From Nephrocerus scutellatus (lineage: Eukaryota; Arthropoda; Insecta; Diptera; Pipunculidae): a stretch of 64,000 nt of DNA. A program made the translations under genes and the position numbers. Below the pieces are notes generated by a model. The model saw only the letters and a list, made by a program, of their open reading frames with translations. It had not been told where the DNA came from and made no database searches. Below are positions 11,690 through 22,549 of this stretch, piece by piece (the stretch's first letter is position 1; the number at the start of each line of letters is the position of its first letter). The stretch is from NCBI GenBank assembly GCA_947095585.1, contig OX352763.1, forward strand, positions 38,986,010-39,050,009, in the 5' to 3' direction.

Positions 11690-12090
11690 GATGTTAGTCC
11701 TGGGGCCGTCTTAAGTTACTGGCTTATTGGCATGGACTGTAGACTACTTGACATAGCTCTGAAGAAAACATTTTAGAGGCAACAAAACATACAAAGGATT
11801 CCGTCAATTGACAGACCCATTTCTGGAGATAATACGTTCACCGAGCTTTGAATCGATTGGTTGGCCAGCTGTGCGTCATTTAGCAACATCTTCTTGAAAC
11901 CACATATTATCCTACAAGTTAACCGTGTCCTATTTATCCCAATTTAGCCCAATTACTGAAGTAACGTCACATTCGATATTCGTTCGGTTTCAGTAATTTG
12001 GTCAACTCGGTCTTGTACGGATTCAGCCCTAAGTATTTTTGCAAAATTTATTACAAACTGGTCGCAATTTCAATTCCTGAGATCTGTGCG
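11690..12090 (-). mobile_element. Mariner-superfamily transposase remnant (DUF4817-type)
   Basis: On the minus strand 12000-12029 reads GLNPYKTELT, matching the N-terminal domain (DUF4817-like) of a widespread insect transposase group in the IS630/Tc1/mariner superfamily. Only about 100 bases downstream, 11888-11905 reads MWFQED, equivalent to the family's WFQQDGA motif around the second catalytic aspartate. It is followed by a run resembling RIISRNGSVNW and a later STVHANKP-like piece, corresponding to family motifs near the final glutamate. Several hundred bases normally between these parts are missing and stops interrupt all frames. Recognition is from remembered family motifs, not a search. 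Confidence 0.65.
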
Positions 12091-12480
12091 GAATCGACAT
12101 ATTTAGGATCTCACATACACTCGCGGCGGCAACTGGAGTATTTTCGGCACTCCTTGTGTTTTTTTCTCTTCTTGGCACGAGTCATTATAAAGTTCATATA
12201 TGCTTACTCAAATATTTCCACCACACGTTCAATTCTTCTTATGTTGTCTAGACAAGTGGGATGACCGAATATTTAAGTTTGGGCACGTAAAGTTGTCCCA
12301 ACCGAACGTGAAACTTGATGAACATTTTTGATAATTTGCGAACGTGGTTGAAGCCATAAATGCCGACACTTAATTCTTTGTAAGTTAGAAGTAGTGAAAT
12401 AAGTTGTATTAATAACTTGTTCTTGAAATTGACGTAAAAGGCGACACAAGAAAAAATAGCAAAATTAAATTATTTCCTTC
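12091..12480. other. Non-coding sequence beside family A copy A2
   Basis: An 88-codon open stretch (11998-12264, plus strand) overlaps the antisense of the mariner remnant and is not a gene. The rest is AT-rich with no recognisable content. Confidence 0.45.
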
Positions 12481-13645
12481 TTTTTAAAATCTCTATATTA
12501 ACTTCGTATACCCGTGTGTTTGTTTGTTTGTCGTGGAATCTTGCGATAAATTTTTAACCTACTTCCCAAAGTCCGATTAAATCCAACATGCACATATGCA
12601 TACCTCCGACGACAACACTTTCTATTAAAATTTGCGGCCCCTCGGCCCTGGAGTCGGGAAGCTCCCATAGAAATATTTTATAATATTTACCCGATTTTCT
12701 TCAAATTTTATTTACATCTGTATCACCGATGGACAATACACCCCATACAAATTTTTTAAAAATATTAACCCGATTTTCTTCATATTTTATACAGAAGGTG
12801 TGTATTTCCAATGGACAAAATTGTTTGTAAAAATTTTAGAGTGAACGGGCCCTGAGGACCGAGGGGTGCCCATATAATTTTTTTTAAAAATTAGCCCAAT
12901 TTTCTTCAAATTTTAAAAACACGTGTATATCCGATGGGGAAAACGTTTTGCAAAGTATTTGGAGTGAAAGGGCCCTCATGCCCGAGTAGTACCCATCAAA
13001 ATTAGCAACATTTCATAAAATTTTAAGCACATGTGTATTTCCGACAAAACTTTCTGTACAATTTTTGGAGTGACCGGGTCCTAAGGCCCATATAATTTTT
13101 TTTAAAAATATCCCGATTTTATTCAAATTTTCAACACATGTGTATTTCCTGAGACAAAACTTTCTGTTAAAATTTGGGGCTCCCATACAAATATTTTACA
13201 AAATTTTACTCGATTTTCTTCAAATTTTATACACATGTGTATCTCTGATGGACAACACTTTTTGTAAAAAAATTGGAGACCCCGGGCCCCGGAGTCGTGG
13301 GGCCCCAAATTTTTAAAAAAAAAAATTAACAAATTTTATATACGTATGTATCTCCGATGAAAAACAATTTTTATAAAAATTTTGGAGACCCCGGGCCCCA
13401 GGGTCATTGGCCCCAAAAATGTTTTTAAAAAAATTAACCCGATTAAAATTAGCTCGATTTTCTTCCAATTTTAAACACTGATGGACAAAACTTTTGGTGA
13501 ATTTGTTGGAGTGATAGGGCCTGAGACCCGTGTGGTATCCATGTAAATTTTTTAAAAAATTAGCCCGATTTTTTTCAAATTTTAACACATACCCATCTCC
13601 TATTAGAGAATTTACATGAAAAATATAAATTTTTATGGGTTTTTT
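12481..13645 (+). mobile_element. Family A modular element, copy A2 (about ten modules)
   Basis: Starts with the family terminus (ctctatattaacttcg at 12491) and a TTTG-type simple tract, then aacctacttcccaaagtccg. About ten modules follow, each with a CCGATTTTCTTCAAATTTT block, an ACACATGTGT-like palindrome, CTCCGATGGACAA, TTTTGTAAAAATTTGGAG and a GC-rich core resembling GGGCCCC..GAGG. Module starts lie near 12571, 12691, 12771, 12897, 13005, 13113, 13209, 13320, 13458 and 13564. The 3' end carries ttagagaatttac (13602-13614), an inverted match to the start, about 30 bases inside the last shared sequence, atgggtt. Open stretches on either strand here come from the modular composition and are not genes. 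Confidence 0.8.
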
Positions 13646-14905
13646 TTAACTTTAAATGTGAAAAGCGCAAAATGAATATAGTAATAGGGACTTTTGGTTA
13701 AATTCTACATTGCACCTGAATCACACAGAAGAACGCTGATCCTTAGTGCTAATGTTTAAAATTTTACTTTTTTCCCTTTTTCGAAAAAAAACGATAGTTT
13801 AAGTTAATCCAGTCCGCCCGTTAAATAAAAAAATTACCGTTCATACAATTAATAAACAGCAATTAGATTAACGGCTTAGTTGGTTCGGTATCTCAATGAA
13901 CCCATATCAGTTTGGTCAGTAGATATTTTCGAAAATTTGTGAATTGTGATTTATTTAGTTTGCATTTTTTCTCAACTGAAAAATCCAGAAACACTCTTTT
14001 TTGTAGAAAAATAGACCGATGCTGAGTTGTCGCTACCAGTTACAATATAAAAAGCCCTACAATGCTTCAGCTACGAGCTACGTAATTCCACCAAAAACCA
14101 CAAAGTGAATATTTTTATCAAAATTTAATTGTTTTTTTTCAGAATGCATGGTAGATGAAAAAAATAATTCATCAAAAAAGGATACGCAATATGAATTTGC
14201 CTAATTACGCTCCAGCACTCTAGCTATAAATATTGCTGATTCTCCAACCTCAGAGGATAAATCAATCAAAAATGTCACTGAAAATTTATTATTTCGCTAT
14301 GATATATCTTTTGTCTATGCATAACATCCGAATCTATGAATACTTGTCAAATTTCCAGCAGCAAAATTAATTAAAATGTTTTGTTCAATTTATTGATTGC
14401 TGCAGTGGAGCTATGACGCTCTAAGCTTCCTGTTCAGCGCTGTGATTAATAACTGTCCCAAATTGGCTATATTAGATACAAATTTTATTATTAAATCTGT
14501 GCTTTAATTTCCTCTCTCTGTATGTGTCCGTGTGTCCGTGAGGCGTAAGTATTGGGAGATTTAAAGTCAAAACAGCGTTAGCGCAGTTCGTAATCTATTT
14601 TCTGAAAATCCAGAATGTCTATGCAGTCAACCCATGTAGATAACAATAACATTAAACATCTTCGTGGAATATTTTTAAAATAACAACAAAAATATAGAGT
14701 GCAAAAGTAGATACAGTTTGAAGTTTTTTGAGAAAGATCCGACTTCCTTTTGTACACTTCTTGAAAGAAATTTTTTTTGAACCTATGTTGAAAAAATGTC
14801 TGTTGCCATAAATGTGGTTTATTGTTACTGATATATTTAAGAATATGTAAATATATAGTATATTATCGTACACAATAATATATAGGGAGTGTACAGTAGA
14901 AAAAA
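13646..14905. other. AT-rich non-coding sequence
   Basis: No gene or shared repeat recognised. It ends at a possible poly(A) signal for the minus-strand exon candidate. Confidence 0.45.
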
Positions 14906-15201
14906 TTTATTTTAAATACAAGCACAGAGCCACACGTTGTAGTGTGAGAATGAAATCCGTCGTACTATGTAGGATGATAGTCCTCAGGAAGATTGATGCT
15001 CGTTTCTGACAGATTCAGTGAACTATTTATTCTTGGCTGGTGCTGGCTGCAATCCGCTGCATTGATGCAGTGATAAAAGGAGTATGCACGTGGCACTGCA
15101 TTTAAGTGTACACGTATTATGTACTGACAGGCTCGCTGATGTTTTGGGCATTGCAGATTCTCGCATGGGATGATGGATATCCGGAAAAGCGTTTGACACA
15201 C
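14906..15201 (-). CDS. Candidate terminal exon of a small cysteine-containing host protein (uncertain)
   Basis: The minus strand is open for 78 codons from 15201 to a stop at 14965, with six cysteines including ENLQCPKHQRACQYI and FYHCINAADC, and little low-complexity sequence. The stretch has no ATG near its start (the first codon here is GTG), so if real it is a later exon. The bases cttcgtag at about 15202-15209 (minus strand) could be a splice acceptor. An AATAAA signal lies at 14906-14911, 54-59 bases past the stop, a suitable distance for a terminal exon. A second exon-like stretch is upstream at 15540-15648. I do not recognise the family. The absence of any transposon motif is notable in this window, but chance is not excluded. 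Confidence 0.3.
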
Positions 15202-15539
15202 TACGAAGATGTTTTAGATATTTTCAATCTTTGTACACAAGCAACTATAGTATAAGATGACCTTTTTTATTTTGTTGCACATGAACTTTCAACTTTCCGT
15301 TAAATTAAACTCAACACGAATGAAATTTTATTCTGTTTCCAAGTATTTACTCCACTGAGAGCAAAAAAAGGAACCCATAAAATTTTTCATGTAATTTCTC
15401 TAATCGCAGATACACATATGTGCAAAATGCAAGTTACTGTGCAAGATACTACTTAGTTTATATCAAAACCTTTCCTTGTAAGTCACACTTTGCTGAAATG
15501 CTACTTCATTTAGAAATGGTAGTTGATTAGTATATACCA

Positions 15540-15648
15540 TTTTGCTACCACAATGACTTCGTGAGCAACGGTCACTCTATATGCCCGCTGAAACGTTCCG
15601 TATGCAATAGTTTTTCGAGTTTTGCACGCAACGCCACGGACAGTCTCT
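15540..15648 (-). CDS. Candidate upstream exon, same strand as the 14.9-15.2 kb exon (uncertain)
   Basis: On the minus strand, a good acceptor-like sequence (tttcag, about 15649-15654) is followed by an open stretch reading TVRGVACKTRKTIAYGTF and then QRAYRVTVAHEVIVVAKWY before a stop. Possible donors include GTAGCA and GTATAT within the last 30 bases. It could be spliced to the candidate exon at 14965-15201, but I found no signal-peptide exon or start codon further upstream. Function is unknown. Confidence 0.22.
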
Positions 15649-15654
15649 GAAATT

Positions 15655-16545
15655 CCGTGATATGCAATTATAAAAAAGTTTATAAAATTACTTAACTAAG
15701 ACAATTATCGATTATCAGACTTCTGATAACTTTTATCCAAAGTGGTCCGCTGTACTATTTCACCGTAATTTGACTAAACTATCACTATCTCCAGGCGAAA
15801 GGTGTAAGTGGAGAATAATAACCTCGCACTTTACCCCACACACTTCAAAAATACTGATCGCTGTTTTGCTTCGTATTTTATGCTATTGGCTTTGCAGAAC
15901 TTCGGATGCGTGATTGATTGTTAAAATTAGCTATCATGCTATCATTGGCATTTTACAATATTTTTGTGTTCCTTGTCAGGAAGAGTATGCACATTGTCAC
16001 CGGAGGTTCAGTTAATAAAGTTTTCAGACACAAATGCCCTTAAGAAATTCCGCTAGCTTTGAGCAGTTTTCTGAATAAACTAATCAATCTAAGCGACCTA
16101 CAATGACCGCCGAAGGTAAAAAAAACTAACAGCAAAAGCATCCGAAGAACGACTGCTTATGGACCTTTTTGTAATAAAAACGAATCGGCAAAAAATACCA
16201 CGGTCCCAATTACCTAATGCTAAGGTGGATACAGAAGTACATCAGTTTTAACCAAACGCTGGTATATTTGAACGATATTGATCAAATGCTTAACGATTTC
16301 AAGAATATCATAAGGCAAAAAAAGCCTGCAACTTTACAATAACAAAGTAGCTTTTCGGTGTGATGTTACTCTCTTCGTTTTTATTTAACCTTCAATGGCC
16401 AATAACTAAACAAGAACCAAGGAAACACTTACAACGATCCTCTGCTTTGTTAAAGCTATGAATCAAAGAGTCGAATAAATGGTTTAAAAACCTGTAAATT
16501 AACATGATATATCAAATATAACCTAAATGTATGCTTCTCAAAGTG
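15655..16545. other. Non-coding sequence, nothing recognised
   Basis: No repeat or gene recognised; a first exon for the minus-strand candidate was looked for and not found. Confidence 0.4.
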
Positions 16546-16842
16546 GGCGCCGTGACTCAGTGGAAATGCGCGTGGCTACTGAGCAGGAGGTTCGTGGTTC
16601 GAATTCCAGTAACACTAAAAGTATTTTTCACGGTGTCCCACCTCTCGCGAATGGGTGACAAACGTTCCGAGAGTAATAACTTGTTACGGAAAGCTACTCA
16701 ATTTGCCGTTCGGATCCGGCCTTAACTTGTAAGTCCCTTCCATTTGTGTCCAAAAATATACATGCACAACACAAATGGCCGCGAGAAGCAGCTAGGCCTT
16801 GGACGGCAACGGTCTGTCGCGCGGAATATTATTATTATTATT
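16546..16842 (+). mobile_element. tRNA-derived SINE, copy 1 (most complete)
   Basis: This is a non-autonomous retroelement with an internal RNA polymerase III promoter. The head has an A box (tgactcagtgg, 16553-16563) and a B box (ggttcgaattc, 16596-16606), 43 bases apart as in a real tRNA. The body includes tttttcacggtgtcccacc, a ccgttcggatccggcctta segment and the end gtccaaggcc-like/ggtctgtcgcgcgg, followed by an ATT-repeat tail (16826-16842). The 64-codon open stretch over it is not a gene, because the same translation appears in reverse at 24821-25006, where it is clearly SINE sequence. It probably used a LINE's machinery; which one is not shown. Confidence 0.85.
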
Positions 16843-18229
16843 GTAATCCTTTGCTTTTATTGAATGGGTGAAAGAATTGTTGTTAAGTAGGAAAACCAAC
16901 TAAATTGACATGTGCACCCAAATATTTAACAAACAAAATTTCTTAAATGTTGTCTATAAATGTTAGTGCTACCGAAGCAAACATCTTAGCAAGTATTTCA
17001 TCAGATCATATTTTTAATGCTTTTTATCTGGAAAATTATGTATTCTTTTTTTTTTATTATTTTCTAAATACTTAAATATTACTTGCTATTGCATAATCTA
17101 AATATTTTATTTTCATCATCGCTAATTAAGATAATGTCGTCGAAATATTTAGTTAATTGATTATTACTTTGGAAAACACTTTTCGACCAACCTACCTTCC
17201 TAAAACACCTATTTATCTAATCACTAATCACCTGCTATCCTGCCATAAACCCGTTCACACCATACTCTTCGTCCAGACGATTAGCAAAGGCTGATCTGAC
17301 TGGCTTCAAATCCCTCAAAAAATAAAATGTTAATAAAAATTCTTGTAAACCTCTCACATGTTCGAGATATGCCTGAAATTATTAACAGAACTCCATTCAG
17401 CTCACTATATGCTTAATTGAAGTTAAACGATTGTCATGTATATTTATGTCCTGCCACAATTCACTTGACGCTTTATTTGCATAAATCATAAACAATCATT
17501 CAGGCCTTCTGCATGCTTTCCGTTGTTGTAAGTGATTTTTAGCCTGCCTGAATATTCGCGACATGGAGCAATAATTGGCATAAATCATTTTTCCGGTTTT
17601 GGGAAGTAATCCAAAGTGAATTATAGTCAGCTATCAAACCGCAAGGATGAACCAGCAGCCCATCTCGCCAATTTCAATAGAATGGACTGAAATTAATTAC
17701 GGAATACCGGAGTGTAAACTGTTTACGTAGGAAACCGACGTGGCTGTGGTATATAATTCTGTATGTAACGATTTTTGGAAGATGTGCACCATTATCATGA
17801 CGTGGATGGAGCATGAAATGTCCCGTATAATTAATAATCAGCAAGAGACCATTTTAGTAAATTTTAGTGAGATAATTTGAAATATTTCGCGATGGTGGAT
17901 ATGTTGAGATGAAATTTCATTCCCATTGCGATAAAATATTTATGGGAATAAATTCACAGACGTTCTAGTGGTTTATGGAATTATCACAGAACTGAAAGAG
18001 ACTTATAGCGATTGTGCTAAGAACTAAATGCTTAATCATTAGTAAATCCCACAGAGAATGAAAAATGTTTAAGTCGCTGCGTCGATAAAATTAATTTTAT
18101 GGCAACAGCGCTTTTCGCACCATGTGAATTTTAATTAATCTGAGACCATTGGAACATAAGTGGACATAAGTGGACATATTGTCTAGGGTGATGTATTGAA
18201 GGTTAAGCCCTAAATATCTGTCTATACCA
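16843..18229. other. Repeat-poor non-coding sequence
   Basis: I see none of the window's repeat families here and no gene. The stretch 17440-17650 is unusually free of simple repeats. It may hold regulatory sequence, but nothing in it shows that directly. Confidence 0.4.
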
Positions 18230-18655
18230 CTGATGGTCTTGTGATATCACTTTTAATATCAATTGTGCCAAACTTCAGAGAGCGCGACGGTGACTACTGC
18301 TTAAAGCTGATTAATGAGCAACAGCACAGGGAAAATTACTCCCACAAAACGGAACTCGTCTGCTTCCAAGTACCAGCAACCGAAACAAGGATAAGAAAAA
18401 TCGCAAGCAGGTGCAGAGCCTTAAAAATCACCCTTCCGGATAACACGATAATAAACACCAAGTCAGAGACTAAGTACCTGGGAATCAACTTTACTGAGAG
18501 GCTCAAGTTTAACTCTCACATCGAAAAAACAATGAAAAAAGCGAACTACGCTCTTCATTTGGTGCACCCGCTACTAAAAAGACGAAACGGACTGTCCAAC
18601 AACACCAGGCTTATAAAAGACATTCGCTTCCTGAGTGATAGACCACATTAAACAA
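18230..18655 (+). mobile_element. Jockey-clade LINE fragment
   Basis: The open frame 18241-18651 contains HKTELVCFQVPATETRIR, then KSETKYLGINFTERLKF and HIEKTMKKANYALHLVHPLL. This is the thumb/C-terminal region that follows the catalytic site in a Jockey-type reverse transcriptase. It starts after the YADD region and stops before the C-terminal part, so only about 400 bp remain. It differs from the other Jockey-like copies in the window and is a separate family. Confidence 0.75.
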
Positions 18656-18725
18656 AATGCTTGCCTTTGTTTCACAAATTACATCAATGGGTTATGATAG
18701 ACGTTTGCTTGCACAGGCCCCCTTT

Positions 18726-18757
18726 TTTAAATTCTCTATATTAACTTTGCGTCCGGA
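18726..18757 (+). repeat. Family A terminus, solitary
   Basis: Only the first roughly 30 bases of family A are present: ttaaattctctatattaac followed by tttgcgtcc. The sequence beyond does not match the family, so this is a broken end. Confidence 0.65.
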
Positions 18758-20164
18758 CTCTACGAATCGGACTTTAACTCCATTATAACAACCCAACTAC
18801 ACTTTCCATTTATTCGCAAATTCGCTAAATTCGTGCACATGCTGGCAAATGTCCATTCAAATTCATGCTATAGGATATAACCAAAGCATTGTCGTGGCTT
18901 TAAAAACGCGTATGTACATCGGTCCTACTTCGAGACAGTGTAAGAGCATGAGGAACATCAATTAAGAGGGATTTGTATGTATCAGGCATTAAGAGAAGTA
19001 CTACTCCAGGAGAAGCACAATTTCTTTCATAATACAGTACCGGTCTACTGCCGCACACTCAATGTTTGATAGATTAAGTTAAAATGAGTTCTGGAACAGT
19101 ATCTGCCCAGTTCCACAATATCGACTGAAACTCGAAAACTAAAATAAAAAACGATATTTTTCACCAGGCAAAACCCGGCTTTTCTGCTTATGCAAAATTA
19201 CTCTGGTAATGTGCGTTCGCTGTGACTGCAATAAATAGCAAAAGTGTTTTCTATGCTAACACACTAGTGTGAATAATGCCTACTTTCGAGGGTAGGTTAT
19301 AGCGTATCGTTTCATCGATGGTCGTGTGAAAACTCTTTTACCAGATCATAAATTCATATCTTATAATTTTTTGCTTATTCCTCTGTTAGTCTTATTGATG
19401 TAATGGACGACGTACTGGGTGCATGAATATTCTTCAGTGATGAATTGAAATCCATGTTGGACCCAACCACGTTTAATATAAAAGGATTGAAACAATTGTG
19501 CCATTTCTCTGAAGGTTGCCTTTCTCTAAATAATCGAGGTCGAGTTATCCCAGCTCGTAAAATGTTCCTCATCCGATATTATGTTATTGCTTTGATAATG
19601 GTGCTTAATATTGTTGCAGTCATTATCTTCTAGATTTTCCTTATATCTTTGCATCGGGATTTGAGTGTTTTTGACTTTGGATTTTTGGTACGAGAATGTC
19701 AGGATAGGCATTAAAGGCGGCTTGAACTGACGTTTCCGAACATTCGCACGATTATTTTTATAGCATGTGAATGTGTGCTTATGTGTTTGAAGTTTTATAT
19801 GTCCAGAAGCTTCTGAGGAACCCACGGACATGAGAGCACCAATCAATGCAATCGCTTCTTCATAATCGCATCCTTTGGAGCATTGTCCAATCATAATAGT
19901 ATATGGGCATGTGTACTATGGGATTTTAATCGTCGGAAGTAATAAAGAACTTTATATTTTCCAAAAGGACTTAATCTCTTTGATTGTAAAATAAGCATGA
20001 TAATATTCACCAACGTTTTTTCGATTGAATTCAAAGTGAGTGTTTGTATTTCTAGTTTTAGGGTTTCACAAATTACGCCATCGCAATCCGAACGCTAGCC
20101 AATTGTTTTAAAACCAGTCTCGTCAAACTAGTAGAAGCCGATGTATACCAGTTCCCCTCTTCCA
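18758..20164. other. Non-coding sequence; one open stretch of unknown status
   Basis: It holds repeat F copy 2 and an ATG-started minus-strand open stretch of 122 codons (19894 to 19526) beginning MIGQCSKGCDYEEAIALIG. A second frame on the same strand (19375-19572) overlaps it. I recognise no domain in either, and the composition is not clearly coding, so neither is called as a gene. Confidence 0.35.
19257..19328 (+). repeat. Dispersed repeat F, copy 2
   Basis: Matches 7888-7963 in the same orientation over about 72 bp with a few substitutions and a small length change. Flanking bases do not match. Confidence 0.6.
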
Positions 20165-20290
20165 TGCAATATACGCGAAACGCGCCACATGCGGAATATC
20201 AAAAATGCTATGTGAGATATAGCTGCTCACAAAATTTCAGCTCTCTAGGTCGTGTAAAAGGTCAAAAATTAACTACTTCACTTTTTGTAA
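20165..20290 (+). repeat. Family E module, single copy
   Basis: Shares acgcgccaca, aaaatttcagctctctaggtcgtgtaaaa and neighbouring blocks with the array at 56.6-57.56 kb, closest to its last unit (57523-57555). Only one module is present. Confidence 0.65.
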
Positions 20291-20702
20291 ACACGTAACA
20301 AGTTAACGCGTATCGATTTAATTCCCCATAATGTTAAGGAGTAAACTCCAAAAATAGTTAAATCTTCGAAAGTTAGGCGTCGAAAGTGGATGATGAGCTT
20401 ATAAGCGATGACTTCGATAGTGATGATTCTGCGGCTGACCCTGATTTTTAAGTCGAAGATCAGATTACATGCGGCAAAACAACAGAATTAGCGATTTCGC
20501 ACTGCTTACGTAAAATGGAAGCATGTGATTCAAGTTCGATATTTGTCAACACCGTCAATTGGTCTATAAGCATTAATACTCAATTGGCTATCCAAAGTTA
20601 GTACCAAATTTGCTGTTACAGTTTACTAGTTGTTAACCCCGGCGTAACCCGCTGTTACTTAAGAAATTTACTGTCACCACTGTTTTAAAGCAACAGTAAC
20701 TT

Positions 20703-20970
20703 TAATATTAATATTTGACGCGACAGACCGTTGCGGTCCAAAGCCTAGCTTCTCACGACAATATGGCCTGCGCGTGTTATATTTTTGCACACATATGTAG
20801 GGACCTACAGTTTAAAGCCGTATCCGAATGGCGAATTGAGAAGCTTTCCGTGATTAGTCATTACTCTTGGACATTTGTCAGACATTCACGAGAGTTAGTG
20901 AATTACTTTTGGATGTTTCTGGGATTTCAGAAGTTCAATGCAGTAACCATACTAGAGTCACGGCACCCAC
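20703..20970 (-). mobile_element. tRNA-derived SINE, copy 2 (diverged)
   Basis: The reverse complement matches copy 1 from the tRNA-like head (20940-20970, with a weakened A box in gagtcacggcaccc) to the gcgacagaccgttgcggtcc 3' body. The B-box region is altered (gggatttcag). More diverged than copies 3 and 4, so likely older. Confidence 0.75.
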
Positions 20971-21013
20971 AACTGTAACTTTTGACTTAATTTCTTGACA
21001 ATTTTATTTGTTT

Positions 21014-21062
21014 ATAATACAATATGATAATAGACTCAATAACTATTATCATATTGTATTAT
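21014..21062. repeat. Perfect 20-bp inverted repeat, 9-base loop
   Basis: The left arm 21014-21033 (ataatacaatatgataatag) is an exact reverse complement of 21043-21062, with loop actcaataa between. All arms are AT-rich. No transposon ends are seen around it. Confidence 0.8.
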
Positions 21063-21484
21063 GGTAATATTATGATGTGTGGTGCATTGTAATATAATGT
21101 AACCAATTGAAAAAGTTAAGTGTGTATTTGCAGCAGGTGAATTTGATTAGAATTACAAATACGAGTAACATAGGGGCAGATTAAACCTTCATACCAATGC
21201 AGAAGCTAACTAATGGTGTAACCACTGCTATTAGTTAGCTTTCGATGCTGTGGTGGAATATTATAAAAAGCATAATAGTAAACTCCTTAAAATTTCAACA
21301 ATTCATTGAAATTTGTTATCGCAAAGGCTGTTTTGATCGGCCATCACCAAAGAGCTCTTAACATTTACCAACTCGCGCCAAAAAAATCACGCAAGTATTT
21401 TGTACACAACTTGAAAGTATTGCTAAAAATAATTTAAAAATAATGTTTCCAAACAAAATACAAATTTTAAAAAAATATATATAT

Positions 21485-22340
21485 TGTTACGAAATGCAGG
21501 CTTTCGAGTTCGTAAAGGATTTTGGAAATAAAACAAAACACAAGTTTATTAATTTACAAATAACAACTTTAATAATAATAATTTGTTCGTCCAGAACAGA
21601 TTCAGCACTCCCTCTAATGTTGTACCTTGTCAATCTGTTGATGAGGACAGCTTCTTTTACATCTGGGGTTCGGTTGAATCTGATATACTGCATCGTTGTT
21701 CCTCTTGTAGGGTTCTTCCCAACTTTGCTGTGGTTTCTTGTCTTGTCTTGGAATTGTATAGCCGAACGAAATCTCCTTCCCGTAATTTTTCATAGTTCGC
21801 ACCCAGTTGATTCCGTGTTTTCATCCCTTCATTATCATTCACGACGTTCTTCTTAACTGTTCTATGGACATTTATCACCATTGGTATTCGATGGGAATCC
21901 TTTGCATTTTACCTAACTTTTGGAGCTACATGTACATGTATCAATGGGTTTTTCCTCTAGCTCTTTTTTGCAGTTCTCTTCTTGCAGCGCATTTCACACA
22001 CGATCGGCACCAGTTTTTAATATTTCTGTGGCAATTAATCCAAAAGAATCGACTTCTTACTTCAGTGTCCTTTTAATTCCCAAATGTTCGCCTGATGTTC
22101 CACAGTATATGCATCGTGAAGAACCTTGTTCATCAAATTCGTTGGTAACACTATCTTTGATTTGGAATACCGACCACGGCAGATTCCCATTGCCTTACCA
22201 GAAGTCCATCTTTGAATCTCAATGACTGCCATTGAGCCCAGTAACTTTTTATTGTCGGACTTGCTGTTGCAATTTCGTGCCAGTGCGGTCTTTCTCCTTG
22301 CTCCATCCATCGAAGTACTGTAGCAATTGATTCATCCTCC
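21485..22340 (-). mobile_element. Ty3/gypsy-like LTR retrotransposon remnant (pol 3' end and LTR end)
   Basis: On the minus strand, 22062-22310 contains LPTNLMNKVLHDAYTVEHQA, the family's integrase zinc-binding start. WCRSCVKC lies near 21987-22012, giving the paired histidines and CxxC of the HHCC finger. The integrase catalytic core with its D,D-35-E residues is missing. The C-terminal region follows (LREGDFVRLYN near 21760, then WEEPYKRNNDAVYQIQ in another frame, a typical gypsy integrase tail). After the stop comes an AATAAA-like signal and the probable LTR end cgtaaca near 21485. Frames are broken and most of gag and pol is absent. Not functional. Confidence 0.75.
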
Positions 22341-22549
22341 TCTTGTTCTTCCCTACTGCTCTCTTGTCAAATCATATTTCATCTGCTGGACCGTAATTCG
22401 TGAAACAACCGAACTTTTTTAGATTTCCGGTCTTCTACTGGGGACACATCAATTCCTGAATGATCCACCATTGTATGTAGGATTCGAATTCTATTATATG
22501 CGCTACTAACTAATTTTCGTAACAATATATTTTGTCTTAACATCTTTAT

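Noticed and set aside
16546..16620. Working tRNA gene
   Set aside because: A and B boxes are present but they lead into a SINE body with several dispersed copies, and the acceptor stem does not pair.
16531..16725. 64-codon protein MLLKVGAVTQWKCAWLL...
   Set aside because: It is the tRNA-derived SINE read in one frame; the same translation appears from the SINE copy at 24821-25006.
19526..19894. 122-codon ATG-started gene on the minus strand
   Set aside because: No recognisable domain, overlaps a second open frame on the same strand, and composition turns Asn/Lys-rich toward its end; kept only as a note.
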